Positions 25,566 to 35,166 are shown, numbered from the stretch's first letter. The stretch is 64,000 nucleotides of DNA from Enchytraeus crypticus (GCA_905160935.1 CAJHZI010000885.1:238501-302500); one strand, 5' to 3'. Program-made: numbers and translations. The notes: generated by a model not told the origin, from the sequence alone.

Positions 25566-25641
25566 CCATTTAATGTATGATTTCTATTTGCTATGTTGAA
25601 GGTATAGAGGGGGCTCGGGCTACAGAGCTACAATAGAATGA
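19504..25641 (+). CDS. Type I membrane protein: SUEL lectin domain, CUB-like region, mucin stalk, TM (8 exons)
   Basis: Model: join(19504-19585, 20846-21087, 21627-21717, 22191-22366, 22718-22955, 23840-24733, 24959-25061, 25602-25641). All junctions are GT-AG, phases agree, and the total is 1866 nt (621 residues plus TGA). Domains by residue: 1-27 signal peptide; about 31-138 galactose-binding (SUEL/rhamnose-binding) lectin fold, six or more Cys, ending ACLEYDC; about 139-295 a CUB-like stretch (CSVIVPA, SWCAQFNW, IVVLCGDN); about 300-574 Thr/Pro/Gln mucin-like stalk with a 23-residue repeat; about 576-600 membrane helix; then a 20-residue basic, Tyr-containing tail. It would sit at the cell surface and bind carbohydrate; SUEL domains also occur in latrophilin-type receptors and egg lectins. 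The ligand is unknown. The CUB-like label is tentative and exon 8 is the weakest exon (poor polypyrimidine tract). Intron 1 holds LINE-tail and rep-E insertions. Confidence 0.8.
19640..19770. mobile_element. Short inverted LINE 3' tails with GA repeat
   Basis: CTACTGGCAGGTCCATGG reads as the LINE 3' end on the minus strand. It is followed within a few bases by the same end on the plus strand, leading into CAGCGCACTAAAAGAGAGAG. The two arms form a stem of over 35 bp with one 6-base bulge (GGCCTA). Located in intron 1 of the lectin receptor gene. Confidence 0.8.
19950..20230 (+). mobile_element. rep-E copy in lectin receptor intron 1
   Basis: GGGATTAACTTGTTGATTTC, TGGAGTGCTCTTTATGGGGC, GGACCTTCAATTTGGCAG, then a long GA repeat. 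Confidence 0.75.
20846..21087 (+). CDS. Lectin receptor exon 2: first part of SUEL domain
   Basis: Acceptor AATCAATCAG gives the right phase (phase 1 in, phase 0 out); the closer CAG at 20853 would break the frame. It encodes TSCYCPSQPGIMTYTGACPG and on to SGNCE. Cysteine spacing and the closing motif match the central part of a galactose-binding lectin domain. Confidence 0.8.
21390..21550. repeat. GATAGCTACTG-like repeat in lectin receptor intron 2
   Basis: About ten imperfect 11-16-bp units such as CTGATAGCTACCGG, ending about 75 bp before exon 3. Confidence 0.75.
21627..21717 (+). CDS. Lectin receptor exon 3: end of SUEL domain
   Basis: Acceptor TTTTAG, donor ACA|GTAAGT. It encodes VSFNLPDGTFSTCPSQNGW then IYACLEYDCTN. 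This aligns with the C-terminal SUEL pattern (C-S/N-V...F-x-D/T-x-C-P-x-x-x-K/W-Y-L-x-V-x-Y-x-C). The exon is only 91 nt and was found by phase. Confidence 0.78.
22191..22366 (+). CDS. Lectin receptor exon 4: start of CUB-like region
   Basis: Acceptor TTACGCAG, donor AGG|GTAGGC; phase 1 in, phase 0 out. It encodes a Ser-rich beta-strand-like segment and CSVIVPATANAILR, which resembles the CUB motif C-x-W/V-x-I-x-A/P at the domain start. Confidence 0.72.
22718..22955 (+). CDS. Lectin receptor exon 5: CUB-like region
   Basis: Acceptor TTATTCCAG, donor GAGG|GTTTGT; phase 0 in, phase 1 out. It encodes IWDLRSRFIGPVPDARACPY through GATWLTVE. Upstream codons in the same frame are intronic. GC content and codon use differ from the AT-rich flanks, as expected for coding sequence. 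Confidence 0.75.
23045..23215 (+). mobile_element. rep-C interspersed repeat
   Basis: CCCGGTGTAAAGAACCTGAT, AAAACGATTCAAGAAATACG and CGCCGCCCGGCTACTGGAGG. The same sequence occurs inverted at 32500-32640. Preceded by an ATT/ATC microsatellite. Class unknown. Confidence 0.65.
23840..24733 (+). CDS. Lectin receptor exon 6: mucin-like Thr/Pro stalk
   Basis: Acceptor GTGCACAG, donor CTG|GTAAGA; phase 1 in and out. Begins ASTASIVVLCGDNIPLHSVP, then about 270 residues of Thr runs and repeated RQPxGPPGP blocks, likely heavily O-glycosylated. A near-perfect 69-bp coding repeat lies in the middle. The antisense frame is also open; that is a shadow of the repeat. Confidence 0.8.
24213..24487 (+). repeat. 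69-bp in-frame coding minisatellite in the mucin stalk
   Basis: Nearly four copies of a 69-bp (23-residue) unit, TTTVQQGPTSSTTTRQPIGP followed by PGP. The first three are almost identical at the DNA level; the last changes Ile to Val. Homogeneity suggests recent expansion, so stalk length may vary between alleles. Confidence 0.9.
24959..25061 (+). CDS. Lectin receptor exon 7: transmembrane helix
   Basis: Acceptor CATGACAG, donor CGG|GTCAGT, phase 1 in and phase 2 out. It encodes VAITVAVIVGGLILIVALIM and ALYWFCSMRHKDGG: about 25 hydrophobic residues followed by a Cys and basic residues, a type I stop-transfer. If the donor is not used, the frame ends at a TAA at 25084-25086 after SVTLKSN. Confidence 0.78.
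25602..25641 (+). CDS. Lectin receptor exon 8: C-terminal tail
   Basis: Terminal exon fitting phase 2: GYRGGSGYRATIE and stop TGA at 25639-25641. The Gly/Tyr composition continues that of exon 7. The acceptor GTTGAAG has a weak polypyrimidine tract. A read-through end at 25086 is the alternative. No clear AATAAA was seen within about 400 bp. Confidence 0.55.
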
Positions 25642-27699
25642 CCATCAAGTGACCTGCCACTTGTCTTACATTAACAGTAAATCCCATTTAACCAATTTTC
25701 ACTTAATACATTGTATTGCACTGTTTCTCTAATTTATTTATATTTTGTGTTGTGTTCATAACAGTGGTTGTCTTTTAAAGTAAGGCCTCTAGATTTATTG
25801 CAGAAAATTTATTTTTCAGCCAGAAAAGTATCATTAATATTTGTTAAAATTATATTTTCTTCGTTTCAACCCAGTAAACCTGATTTACTGTATAGTGTAA
25901 AACAGAAAATATGACCCTCCTCTTTTAAATGTTAGACTTAATAACTAGCTTGTCAATCAATAGAAAAAGTCAGGTACAACTATAATGAATTAATTATTTT
26001 GTAATTTTTGATTTCGGGATGAGGAATTTGATTAAAAGAGTTGTTTAATCATGATTGAGGGTGCTGCTCTGAATTCAATCAAAGCATAAAGACATTTATC
26101 ATGTTCTCGCACTAGTTCTCGTTATATTTTCCTGCCACTCTTGTCATTATAACCATCATGCTTAGAATTGTATTAGAATTTAAAAATTTGTCTGAAAGTT
26201 TGCTAACAGCTCTCTAAGTCTCTAAGTTATTTATCGGATACGGGTGTATGATACGGAAAACATTCCAGGTCAGTGTTCATCTATATAGTTCTAGATATTG
26301 TTGTGGATGTATGAACCGGCATCAGGGACTCACTTTTCTCTATGCTTTTGCTTTCGTAAAGCTGATTTGGCGTAACATTGTTTCTGGTGACGTCATTGAT
26401 GTCTTGTTTAGATGTTGACACTTACGTTAAATCAGATTTATTAGAGAATTATTTCTCAGACCTGAGGTGTTTAAGTTTACTTGTGTAACTACGTATTACA
26501 TTTTCTAGCCGCCTTATCGTTCATATTATATCAGATGCTGACAAATACATTACTGATGTCATCTCTATAGGATGAAACTGACGTTAAATCTTCATCATGA
26601 TAATACTCGCAGAATCTGACCTGACTTTGTGAGTCAATTTGTGATTGATTAATGATTGACTGATTATATTTTTGATTTATTGATAGATTGATTTAATATT
26701 GTCCGTGAATTGTTTAGCATTTATCACTTTTCATCTAAAATCCGTTAATGACGCCTTTGTGTGCTGAAATGGACTCTAAACGTGATGGAAACTTGTTTCC
26801 CATACGTAACACTAGTACATCAAATGAATTAATGTCGACATGAATTTATAATCAAATGTTCGCAGTAGGCTTGACTTTATTTCTGTTTAATACAATTCCA
26901 TCGAATGACCGATTGCGTGATTCCATGCTATACGAATAGCTGAAGCAACTGTTTGAGGAACTTTTATTTCGTCATAAGCTCAGACCATCTGTCAAAATTG
27001 GTAAATTCCTTATCATATTTATTACTGTTTTTACAAAAATATTTACAGGGTGAACCAATTTTCGATATTAATGGCCAACCCCATCCCCGATGATGACGTC
27101 ACTACTGGATGACTTAAATGTCAATAGTGGATCTATTTTAATCTTCTACACTATTAACATACTAAAATGTTGCTATGCTATAATATTGCTATGCTAAAAT
27201 ATTGTTATACTAGCATATAGCTAATGAATAATGGTTAATCTTGTATCGGAGCTTGCTGCCGATTGGCACTATCAATAGCAAAGTTATGATTGACCATTGA
27301 AAGGATTAATAATAACCTGTCAGGAACCTGTAAAGCGGTCTCGAAGACCGGACACCGGCCGTGACATCGTATAGAAATTGTCGGAGGTTATTATTATTTT
27401 ATGGTATTAGTACTTGTAGGTGATCTAATAGCTTTGTATGATTATATAGGCTACAGAAATTGTGCTGCGAATCAGTATTCTAAATTCTAAATTTGTTTTT
27501 GGCATTGCCCTTTATTTCTAGTGTCTGTAAGTTTAAAATTATCATCATCACTAATTGATTTTGATGTTTTTAATTTCATAGTATTCTAATAACTCTTTTG
27601 CAGAAATTTTTCTGTCTACCGGTGCATGCTTTTTATATTATTAGTGTCACCAGTGCGTAATGTACTCTTTAAAGACATATGCTGTCGTTCGTTTCGTTT

Positions 27700-27805
27700 A
27701 ATAATAATAATAATAATAATAACAATAATAACAATTATTACAATAATAGTAAAAACAATAATAATAATAATAATAGTAATAATAATAATTATTATTATTA
27801 TAGAC

Positions 27806-27843
<38 letters not shown>

Positions 27844-27882
27844 TTACTACTACTACTACTAATAATAATAATAATAATAATA

Positions 27883-27921
<39 letters not shown>

Positions 27922-27960
27922 GACTAATAATAATAATAGTAGTAGTAGTAATAATAATAA
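27700..27960. repeat. AAT/ATT microsatellite block
   Basis: Alternating AAT and ATT runs able to fold back; a further (AAT)n follows at 28120-28178. Confidence 0.9.
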
Positions 27961-27967
27961 TAATTCC

Positions 27968-28087
27968 TGGAGCTGAGGAAATCGGAGGAAAACGATAGAA
28001 AGAACAAGGAGGAAGAGTTCAAGAGGTTATTGGAGGAGACAGTGCAATCTACTACCCCTCCCACTTTATATAGGCTCCTCCTGTGAC
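27968..28087 (+). other. Short charged ORF between AAT microsatellites (possible exon remnant)
   Basis: LELRKSEENDRKNKEEEFKR then LLEETVQSTTPPTLYRLLL and TGA. Coiled-coil-like composition, unlike the flanking AAT repeats. No good acceptor was found and an in-frame TAA is just upstream. It may be a last-exon remnant or chance. Confidence 0.2.
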
Positions 28088-28118
28088 TGAAACTCAGAAA
28101 ACCACTCATATTGTGCAC

Positions 28119-28180
<62 letters not shown>

Positions 28181-29130
28181 CACTCACTTAGTGTTAAAGG
28201 TTCATAGTCTCTCATCGGATCAAGTGCACTGTAATGAACCGTGACAGGAGCTGAGCTGTTCTTAACTCTCGAGTCTTGAAAGAAATGCTTTGTAGAAAAT
28301 CGTCGAGTCACTGTGATTGCCAGCAAATCAATGATCAACACTAGTCAATATTGATCAATAGTTCTCAGTGGTTGTAAAGTGCAGCATCACCTGGCGACGA
28401 ACTTCTTAACTTCAAGACTCGTATAAATTGATCAGAACAAGAGTTTTGTGTTATATATAGTGCAAGGCTTAAGCGTCGAGTGAGTAGTGATCATTGGCTA
28501 GAGTCCTACTTATTATACAGTAGGTACGTTAGTAGCTAGGCACCGTAAGTGCTGAGTATAGCTGTATAACTAATGTGATCAATTTAATTACACTTAGTAA
28601 TTGTAGTAGCATTGATTATTAATAAACTAAATATTATTAATAATTATATTATAATATTAATAACATATAAAATAATATTAGATTGTAATATCAATAATGA
28701 TAAAATAAATATTATTAATAAAATAAATAATATGATATTACTAATAACAATAATTACTAATAATACTTTAATAAATTTAGCTAGCTTGATTTAAAACCAG
28801 CAAATAAAATGACTTTTTTCTGATCAGACTGTCTTAGCTATAGAGTGCCAGTTGTTATCTCGGATGAAAGCCGTCCCTGACTTGACTACGTTATCGCATG
28901 CCATAGCTATTTCATGCTCTGTTCCTACTGCCATGCATTTTGGTGAATAAAGATCAGATATAGCAACGAGTAACTGAAGCCATTCTTTAATTAAATTTAC
29001 TCTTACTCATCGATGTACATTTATTAATTAAGCTGTTCAAAACAGATTTAGTTCCATAAAATACCAAAAACTAAAGCTTATAAGCTACTTACTGAACGGA
29101 CATCTCTTACTCACTGCTAGATGGCGCATA

Positions 29131-29211
29131 GAAACAAACAGCGACGAACAGCGACGAACAGCGACGAACAGCGACGAACAGCGACGAACAGCGACGAACA
29201 GCGACGAACAG
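29131..29211. repeat. 10-bp minisatellite
   Basis: Eight copies of ACAGCGACGA. Confidence 0.92.
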
Positions 29212-29664
29212 CTTTATTTCATTCAATAAATACAACAGTCCAACTACACTACCTACAGATAGGTATCACGTGACCACTATCCGTATCTGGTATTACTCGC
29301 TTAATTAAAGCGGATACAGATTCGGGTGTTTTTGATGGATCAATGGCGACTGAAGATCTACTCGTTCTGCCATCTGTTTTGCGTAGAACAGACGTTACAT
29401 TTTCTCTTCAAATCCACATACAACAATACAAGTAGAGAAAATCACAATATAGTTGATTAATGTACTATTGAAATAGGCACTCTTATTGGCCTATACTTAA
29501 TTACAATAGTAAGTATAAACAAAAATTGGTTATTTTTATTTCTTTCATTCTTTCCAGAAGTCAATAGAAAACACTTGATATAGTCCTGTATCACTAGCCA
29601 CATAGTGAGGAAGTTAAAGAAGGATTTATCTCGTATCTCTTGTGGTTACTATAGACCTCAAGCT

Positions 29665-29832
29665 ATGGGCAGTGGATCCAGTCAACCCGCCCATCCCCCC
29701 ACTCTCTACTCATTTCCGCTCAGTCCCCCCTGTAGAGCTGTGCTGATGACGTCAGAGCTGGCTAGAATCAGCCTCAGCGTCAAGAACATAGACATCACGA
29801 AACAAGAACAGAACAGCGAGACTTTCACAGCC
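29665..29832 (+). CDS. GST copy 1 exon 1
   Basis: 56 codons from ATG to FTA, donor GCC|GTCAGT in phase 0, aligned with the exon 1 end of copy 2. A possible 5' UTR acceptor (CTTTCCAG) lies about 100 bases upstream near 29560. It encodes the first beta strand, catalytic Ser loop and first helix. Confidence 0.85.
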
Positions 29833-30650
29833 GTCAGTACTCCACTTCTTCTTCTTGTTTATCCTAAAGTAAACAATTTAGGTTAAATTGTTAAAAATCT
29901 TCATCTTGTTTAACCTAAATTATGATTTAACTCAATGCAATATATAGTTCACGTTTGACTAATATCAAAATTGCTGACATAGTTCATATTGAGTTCATCA
30001 GTACTCCACTTCTTGTTCTTGTTTTACCTAAATTAAACAATTTAGGTTAAATTGTTAAAAATGTTCATCTTGTTCAACCTAAATTATGATTTAAATTAAT
30101 GTCATGCATAGTTAACGTTTGACTGATAAGGAAATTACTGTTATGGTTTAAATCGAGAAGACTGTAGGCGAAATATACATGGACCAGCCAGAAGGCAGTA
30201 CACTAAGAGAGTTCACTAACCATTGAATTAATAGTTTCGTTGTTAACTCACTTGTCCTCTATGCAGGTAACCGTAGGTTCGATTCTTCGAGGGTCCCGTT
30301 TTTGAGAAGATCTTAATGAATCTGAAACTGCCGTTAAATCAAATTAATTGATTTTTAATTAAATTACCTATTAATTTAAGTATTTAAAGTTTAAATGAAT
30401 TGTAGCTTTCAGTTAACGTTTAAATTTTTAACTTCACTTTCTTGCAAAATAAAATATAATAATAATAATAATAATACTAATAGTAATAATAATAATAATA
30501 ATAATAATATTAATAATTACTATCAGTATAATAATAATAATAATAATAATAATTATTATTATTATTATTATGATTATTGATATTATTATTATTACTATTA
30601 GTATTATTATTATTATTATTATTAATACGAAAGTTAAACATTGTTGATCG

Positions 30651-30725
<75 letters not shown>

Positions 30726-31961
30726 TATTATTATTTTTACTATTATTGTTATTATTTATTATTATTATATTTTACACTAAACTAGTGCTGCTGTTTGAAC
30801 AGATAAATCCAGATCACACGGTACCCACACTGGTGGACGGGTCTCTAACGCTGTGGGAGAGGTGAGTCCACTGTAGGTTCTCTACTTTAATTCTAACTTC
30901 TACATGTATATATCAATGTACGAAAATCTTCTTCACTCCTGCACTTCTGTACGTACCTCTGCACTTCTGCACTGTTGCAGTCTGGCACTATTACACTTCT
31001 TTACTGTCGCACTCATACACTTCTGCACTTGGCACTTGTACACAACTGCACTTCTATGCTATTGAATGATTAATGATTACTTGATTGATTGATTGAATGA
31101 ATAATGATTACTCGATTGATTGATTGAATGAATAATGATTACTTGATTGATTGATTGAATGAATAATGATTACTTGATTGATTGATTGGTGATTACTTGA
31201 TTGATTGATTGATTTAAATCATTAATTGATTGATGAGACACTCGAGCTATCCTACAGTACTTGCTGGACCGCTATGCACCTAACCACTTGATTGATTGAT
31301 TGGTGATTGATTGATTGATTAATTTAGAACATTTATTGATTGATGAGACAGTCATGCTATCCTACAGTATCTACTGGACCGCTATGCACCTAATCACTTG
31401 ATTGATTGACTGGTAAGTGATTGATTGATTGATTTAAATCATTAATTGATTGATGACACAGTCGAGCTATCCTACAGTACTTGCTGGACCGGTACACACC
31501 TAACCACTTGACTGATTGATAGATTGATTGATTGATTGATTGATTGATAACATAGTCGAGCTATCCTGCAGTACTTGCTCGACCGCTATGCACCTAACCA
31601 CAGCCTGTATCCACGTGATCCTGTGAAGAGAGCCTATGTGGATAGGATGTTGCAGTATGACATTGCTAACATCTCTCCCGTCATCCTGCAATTCGCTGTA
31701 AGTCTTACCTTTTATATACTACCTACCTAATATAATTATATTTTCCCCCTCCTGTGAAATAGTCTCGAAGACCGAGTTCAGCCATGACTCTTCTATATAA
31801 GTTTTCGTTGTTATTGATAATAATAATAATAATAGTAATAATAATAATAATAAGATAAAAGAGAGACTTTATTTAATTAAAAGAAAGATGAAAAATATTT
31901 AAAATAGTTCCTCTACGCTCTGGGAGGCCGCATTCGCCAATGTGCCACGAACGCATACAGC

Positions 31962-32011
<50 letters not shown>

Positions 32012-35000
32012 GTGCTGAATCTAGCGGCGATTCAGCACGTATTGCTTGAATCGTTTTTTTCAGACCCCAGGTAAAATAATATTAATAATAATAATAATTG
32101 TTGGCCTCAGGGCAGGCTGAGGCGGAGAGGCAGAGCTCATCGGGTTTTACAAATCAGAGCTCTAATCAAGCGGATACTCGCTTCCAAAATTCTCTAGGAA
32201 CAGCTATCCAGATTTCAGGGTCGATGACTTCTAAAAGCGGTTCTCCCAGCAGAGTTCTCACAACTGCCTCATAAACGCCTGTTCAGGGGAGTCACCGTCG
32301 TCGTGGATCGATAACAGATGAAGTGGAGACGGGCGCTGCTGGAGCCAAAGGTTGTGGATTCGGGGCGGTGTCACCCGCTGCTGCGACCAGCAACATTTAA
32401 TAATAGCAATAATAATTTTTTAAATTATAAAATACAAATTAACAAAACATTAATAATTGCAAAAAAATAATTGTAATAATATTAATAATAATAATAATAA
32501 TAAATATTTAATGTAGTCTGCTTCAACAATTCTTTAAATCAGTTAGATGGCCTTGAGTAGCCGGGCGGCGAATCAGCACGTATTGCTCGAATCGTTTTTA
32601 TCAAACCTCGGGTTCTTTACACCACGGGGTAAATAAAGTAATAATAATTCGACTGACTTGGGACTTATACTATATCTGAACAATTTTTGTGAGGTTTTCT
32701 GGTTTTTGGATTATTTCACTGTTTTTGACACTCTTTTAGTTTGTGCCAGTCGGCTTGTGGTAGGTTTGATAGTGTCTGATGTTATCATTAACAACAGTTA
32801 CCTTGCCGCTGCTGTTATTGAGATCAGTATCATCATCATCATCATCATCAGAATCATCATCATCAGAATCATCATCATCATCATCAGAATCATCAGCATC
32901 AGAATCATCATCATCAGAATCATCATCATCATCATCAGAATCATCATCATCATCATCAGAATCATCATCATCAGAATCATCATCAGAATCATCATCATCA
33001 GAATCATCATCATCAGAATCATCATCATCAGAACCATCATCATCTGAATCATCATCATCAGAATCATCATCATCATCAGAATCATCATCATCAGAATCAT
33101 CATCATCAGAATCATCATCATCATCATCATCATCAGAATCATCATCATCAGAATCATCATCATCAGAATCATCATCATCAGAATCATCATCATCATCATC
33201 ATCAGAATCATCATCATCAGATCATCATCATCATCAGAATCATCATCATCAGAATCATCATCATCAGAATCATCATCATCAGAATCATCATCATCAGAAT
33301 CATCATCATCAGAATCATCATCATCAGAATCATCATCATCAGAATCATCATCATCATCAGAATCATCATCATCAGAATCATCATCATCAGAATCATCATC
33401 ATCAGAATCATCATCATCAGAATCATCATCATCAGAATCATCATCATCAGAATCATCATCATCAGAATCATCATTTTATTTCATACATTTAAACAGTTCG
33501 TATGCATACATCAGAAAAAATTATTTTAAAAGATTTTTAAAGATTATTTATTGTAGAGACCACAGCTGTTGTTTATTTATTGTGGAGACCACAGCTGTTG
33601 TTTATTATAGAGATCACAGCTGTTGTTTATTGTAGAGATCACAGCTGTTGTTTATTTATTGTAGAGATCACAGCTGTTGTTTATTTATTGTAGAGACCAC
33701 AGCTGTTGTTTATTTGTTGTAGCGACCGCAGCTGTTGTTTATTTGCTGTAGAGACCACAGCTGTTGTTTATTTGTTGTAGAGACCGCAGCTGTTGCTTAT
33801 TGTAGAGACCACAGCTGTTGTTTATTTATTGTAGAGACCACAGCTGTTGCTTATTTATTGTAGAGACCACTGCTGTTGTTTATTTGTTGCAGAGACCGCA
33901 GCTGTTATTTCAACAAGCAGCTGATGCAGAAAAGCAGAAGAACATGGAGAAATCTCTGGACTATTTAGAAAACACACTCAGGGTTGGCCATCATTTCTTT
34001 ATTCATCATCCGGTTTTTAGGTTTAAGCCAAATATTCCCTCAGCTAACTAACTATCTTTATATAGAGCACACCATTGATCAATCCAAGAAGTCTGTTCTT
34101 CACATTGACCTCACCTCTCGTGATTCACCTCTTTGTGACTGCGGTCAACCTCAAAACATGAAACATATCGTTGAAACACACTCTCTAACCTGCCTACCGG
34201 GTAGACTGTCTACGTGAAACTGTCCTACAAGTGAAGCTGCTTCCTGGATTAACGTATACGTTAAATATACATGTATATGTGTAAATGAGATCTACTAGAT
34301 CGGGGATTGTTTCGTTTTGTACTATTCACATAACTACTCTCACACATACATACATGCACACACATGCACACACAGACACACACACACACACACAGGCACA
34401 CACACGCGCATATGCACACACAGGCACACACACGAACAATCACATATACACACACAGGCAAAAATATGCATAGGCACACATGCGCACACAGGCATATACA
34501 CGTATAGGCACACATATGCATAAACACGAATACACACATAGTCACACACAGGCATACACGCACACACAGGCACACACGCACACAGAGGCACAAACAAGCA
34601 TAGGCACACATACGCGAAAATACAGGCATATACAGGCACAACCAGGCATATGCACTCATATTCACACAAGCATAGGCACACAGGCACACACGCACAGGCA
34701 CATCCACTGCGCACGAGTGCCACCAAGCATCTAACTGCCAGTACATCCGTTGTATTCCAGAGCATATTCTTGATGTAAATTAAATTCAATAATATTATGC
34801 AATTTTACGAAACATTTAACTTTATGATACGTATAATACGAGTATTTTTTTCTGCGCACTATATACACTCTACACACACTCGCAGAAGACGAAGTATCTA
34901 GCTGGCGACCAGCTGTCCATTGCAGACCTGAGCGTGGTGGCTCACGTCAATTTACTGGAGCTGTTGAAATGGGACTTCAGTCGATGGCCCAGGATTCAGG

Positions 35001-35089
35001 AGTGGTTGAGGTCAATGCAGGGTCAGGCCTGGTACAACAAGGTCAACAAACCCCTGGAAGATCTTAAAAACAAGAAACCTCAGGAATAA
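29665..35089 (+). CDS. Delta-class glutathione S-transferase, copy 1 (5 exons)
   Basis: Model: join(29665-29832, 30803-30861, 31556-31697, 33893-33982, 34886-35089); 663 nt, 220 residues plus TAA. Cytosolic-type GST that conjugates glutathione to electrophiles. The N-terminal thioredoxin-like domain has TLYSFPLSPPCRAVLM, where the Ser before PPCR is at the delta/epsilon catalytic Ser position, then NPDHTVPTLVDG with the cis-Pro, and LWESRAI, the glutathione-binding E-S-R motif, rebuilt exactly across the exon 2/3 junction. The C-terminal helical domain contains LAGDQLSIADLSVV (N-capping box) and W-rich SRWPRIQEW. Exon phases and sizes match the second GST at 39101. The start MGSGSSQ is unusual for a GST and fits an N-myristoylation motif. 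Introns 2 and 3 contain repeats derived from the adjacent exons. AATAAA sequences lie at 35197 and 35204. Confidence 0.9.
29835..30150. repeat. 164-bp tandem duplication starting at the GST copy 1 exon 1 donor
   Basis: CAGTACTCCACTTCTT at 29835 (part of the exon 1 donor GTCAGT) and again at 29999. The two units are about 90 percent alike by eye, with TTTAGGTTAAATTGTTAAAA in both. Confidence 0.85.
30455..30770. repeat. AAT/ATT microsatellites in GST copy 1 intron 1
   Basis: AAT then ATT runs; ends about 30 bp before exon 2. Confidence 0.9.
30803..30861 (+). CDS. GST copy 1 exon 2
   Basis: 59 nt, acceptor TTGAACAG, donor AG|GTGAGT, phase 2. Encodes INPDHTVPTLVDGSLTLWE and the first two bases of Ser: the glutathione-site cis-Pro (TVPT) and the start of the ESRAI motif. 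Confidence 0.88.
31242..31506 (+). repeat. Three truncated copies of GST copy 1 exon 3 start
   Basis: At 31242, 31352 and 31462 the first 45 bases of exon 3 (CTACAGTACTTGCTGGACCG region) are repeated within ATTG tetranucleotides at 110-bp spacing. The second and third keep the AG acceptor. Confidence 0.92.
31556..31697 (+). CDS. GST copy 1 exon 3
   Basis: 142 nt, acceptor AACATAG, donor GCT|GTAAGT. Encodes SRAILQYLLDRYAPNHSLYP through VILQFA: end of the thioredoxin domain, linker and first helices of the C-terminal domain. The 5' part is copied three times just upstream. Confidence 0.88.
32003..32640 (-). mobile_element. rep-C composite in GST copy 1 intron 3
   Basis: Two direct copies of the rep-C end (ATTCAGCACGTATTGC, at 32025 and 32571) flank about 400 bp that includes a GC-richer block at 32100-32395. 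It could be one element with terminal direct repeats or two insertions. No intact protein frame seen. Confidence 0.5.
32838..33474. repeat. ATC/AGA compound microsatellite in GST copy 1 intron 3
   Basis: Repeats of TCATCATCATCAGAA for about 640 bp. Reads as Ser/Glu, His or Met/Ile in different frames; not a gene. Confidence 0.93.
33547..33892 (+). repeat. 12-copy minisatellite of the GST copy 1 exon 4 acceptor
   Basis: Units of 25-31 bp, TATTGTAGAGACCACAGCTG then TTGTTTATT. Each copies the acceptor AG and the first 12-15 exon bases; the thirteenth copy is the real junction. Confidence 0.93.
33893..33982 (+). CDS. GST copy 1 exon 4
   Basis: 90 nt (30 codons), the same length as exon 4 of copy 2. 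RPQLLFQQAADAEKQKNMEK then SLDYLENTLR. The acceptor TTGTTGCAG and first bases are the template-like end of a 12-copy array upstream. The donor AGG|GTTGGC is weak. Confidence 0.82.
34330..34720. repeat. CA-rich compound microsatellite in GST copy 1 intron 4
   Basis: CACACA with interspersed GGCACA and GGCATA; ORFs on both strands are artefacts. Confidence 0.9.
34886..35089 (+). CDS. GST copy 1 exon 5
   Basis: 204 nt with stop, same length as in copy 2. Acceptor CTCGCAG. KTKYLAGDQLSIADLSVVAH carries the S-x-A-D N-capping box typical of GST C-terminal domains. The TAA overlaps an AATAAA at 35084. Confidence 0.9.
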   Translation, partial: KTKYLAGDQLSIADLSVVAHVNLLELLKWDFSRWPRIQEWLRSMQGQAWYNKVNKPLEDLKNKKPQE

Positions 35090-35091
<2 letters not shown>

Positions 35092-35120
<29 letters not shown>

Positions 35121-35129
35121 GAGAGACAT

Positions 35130-35166
<37 letters not shown>

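Larger units (their letters stand above)
25642..29560. other. Intergenic, lectin receptor to GST copy 1
   Basis: AT-rich unique DNA, a long AAT/ATT microsatellite block (27700-27960, 28120-28178) and a 10-bp tandem repeat (29131-29211). A 39-codon charged ORF at 27968-28087 is the only coding-like piece. Confidence 0.55.

Noticed and set aside
32779-33492. 237-codon Ser/Glu/His ORF in GST copy 1 intron 3
   Set aside because: Entirely translated ATC/AGA microsatellite, open in several frames on both strands.
34261-34789. Cys/Val-rich ORFs of up to 161 codons
   Set aside because: Translation of a CA/TG compound microsatellite within GST copy 1 intron 4.
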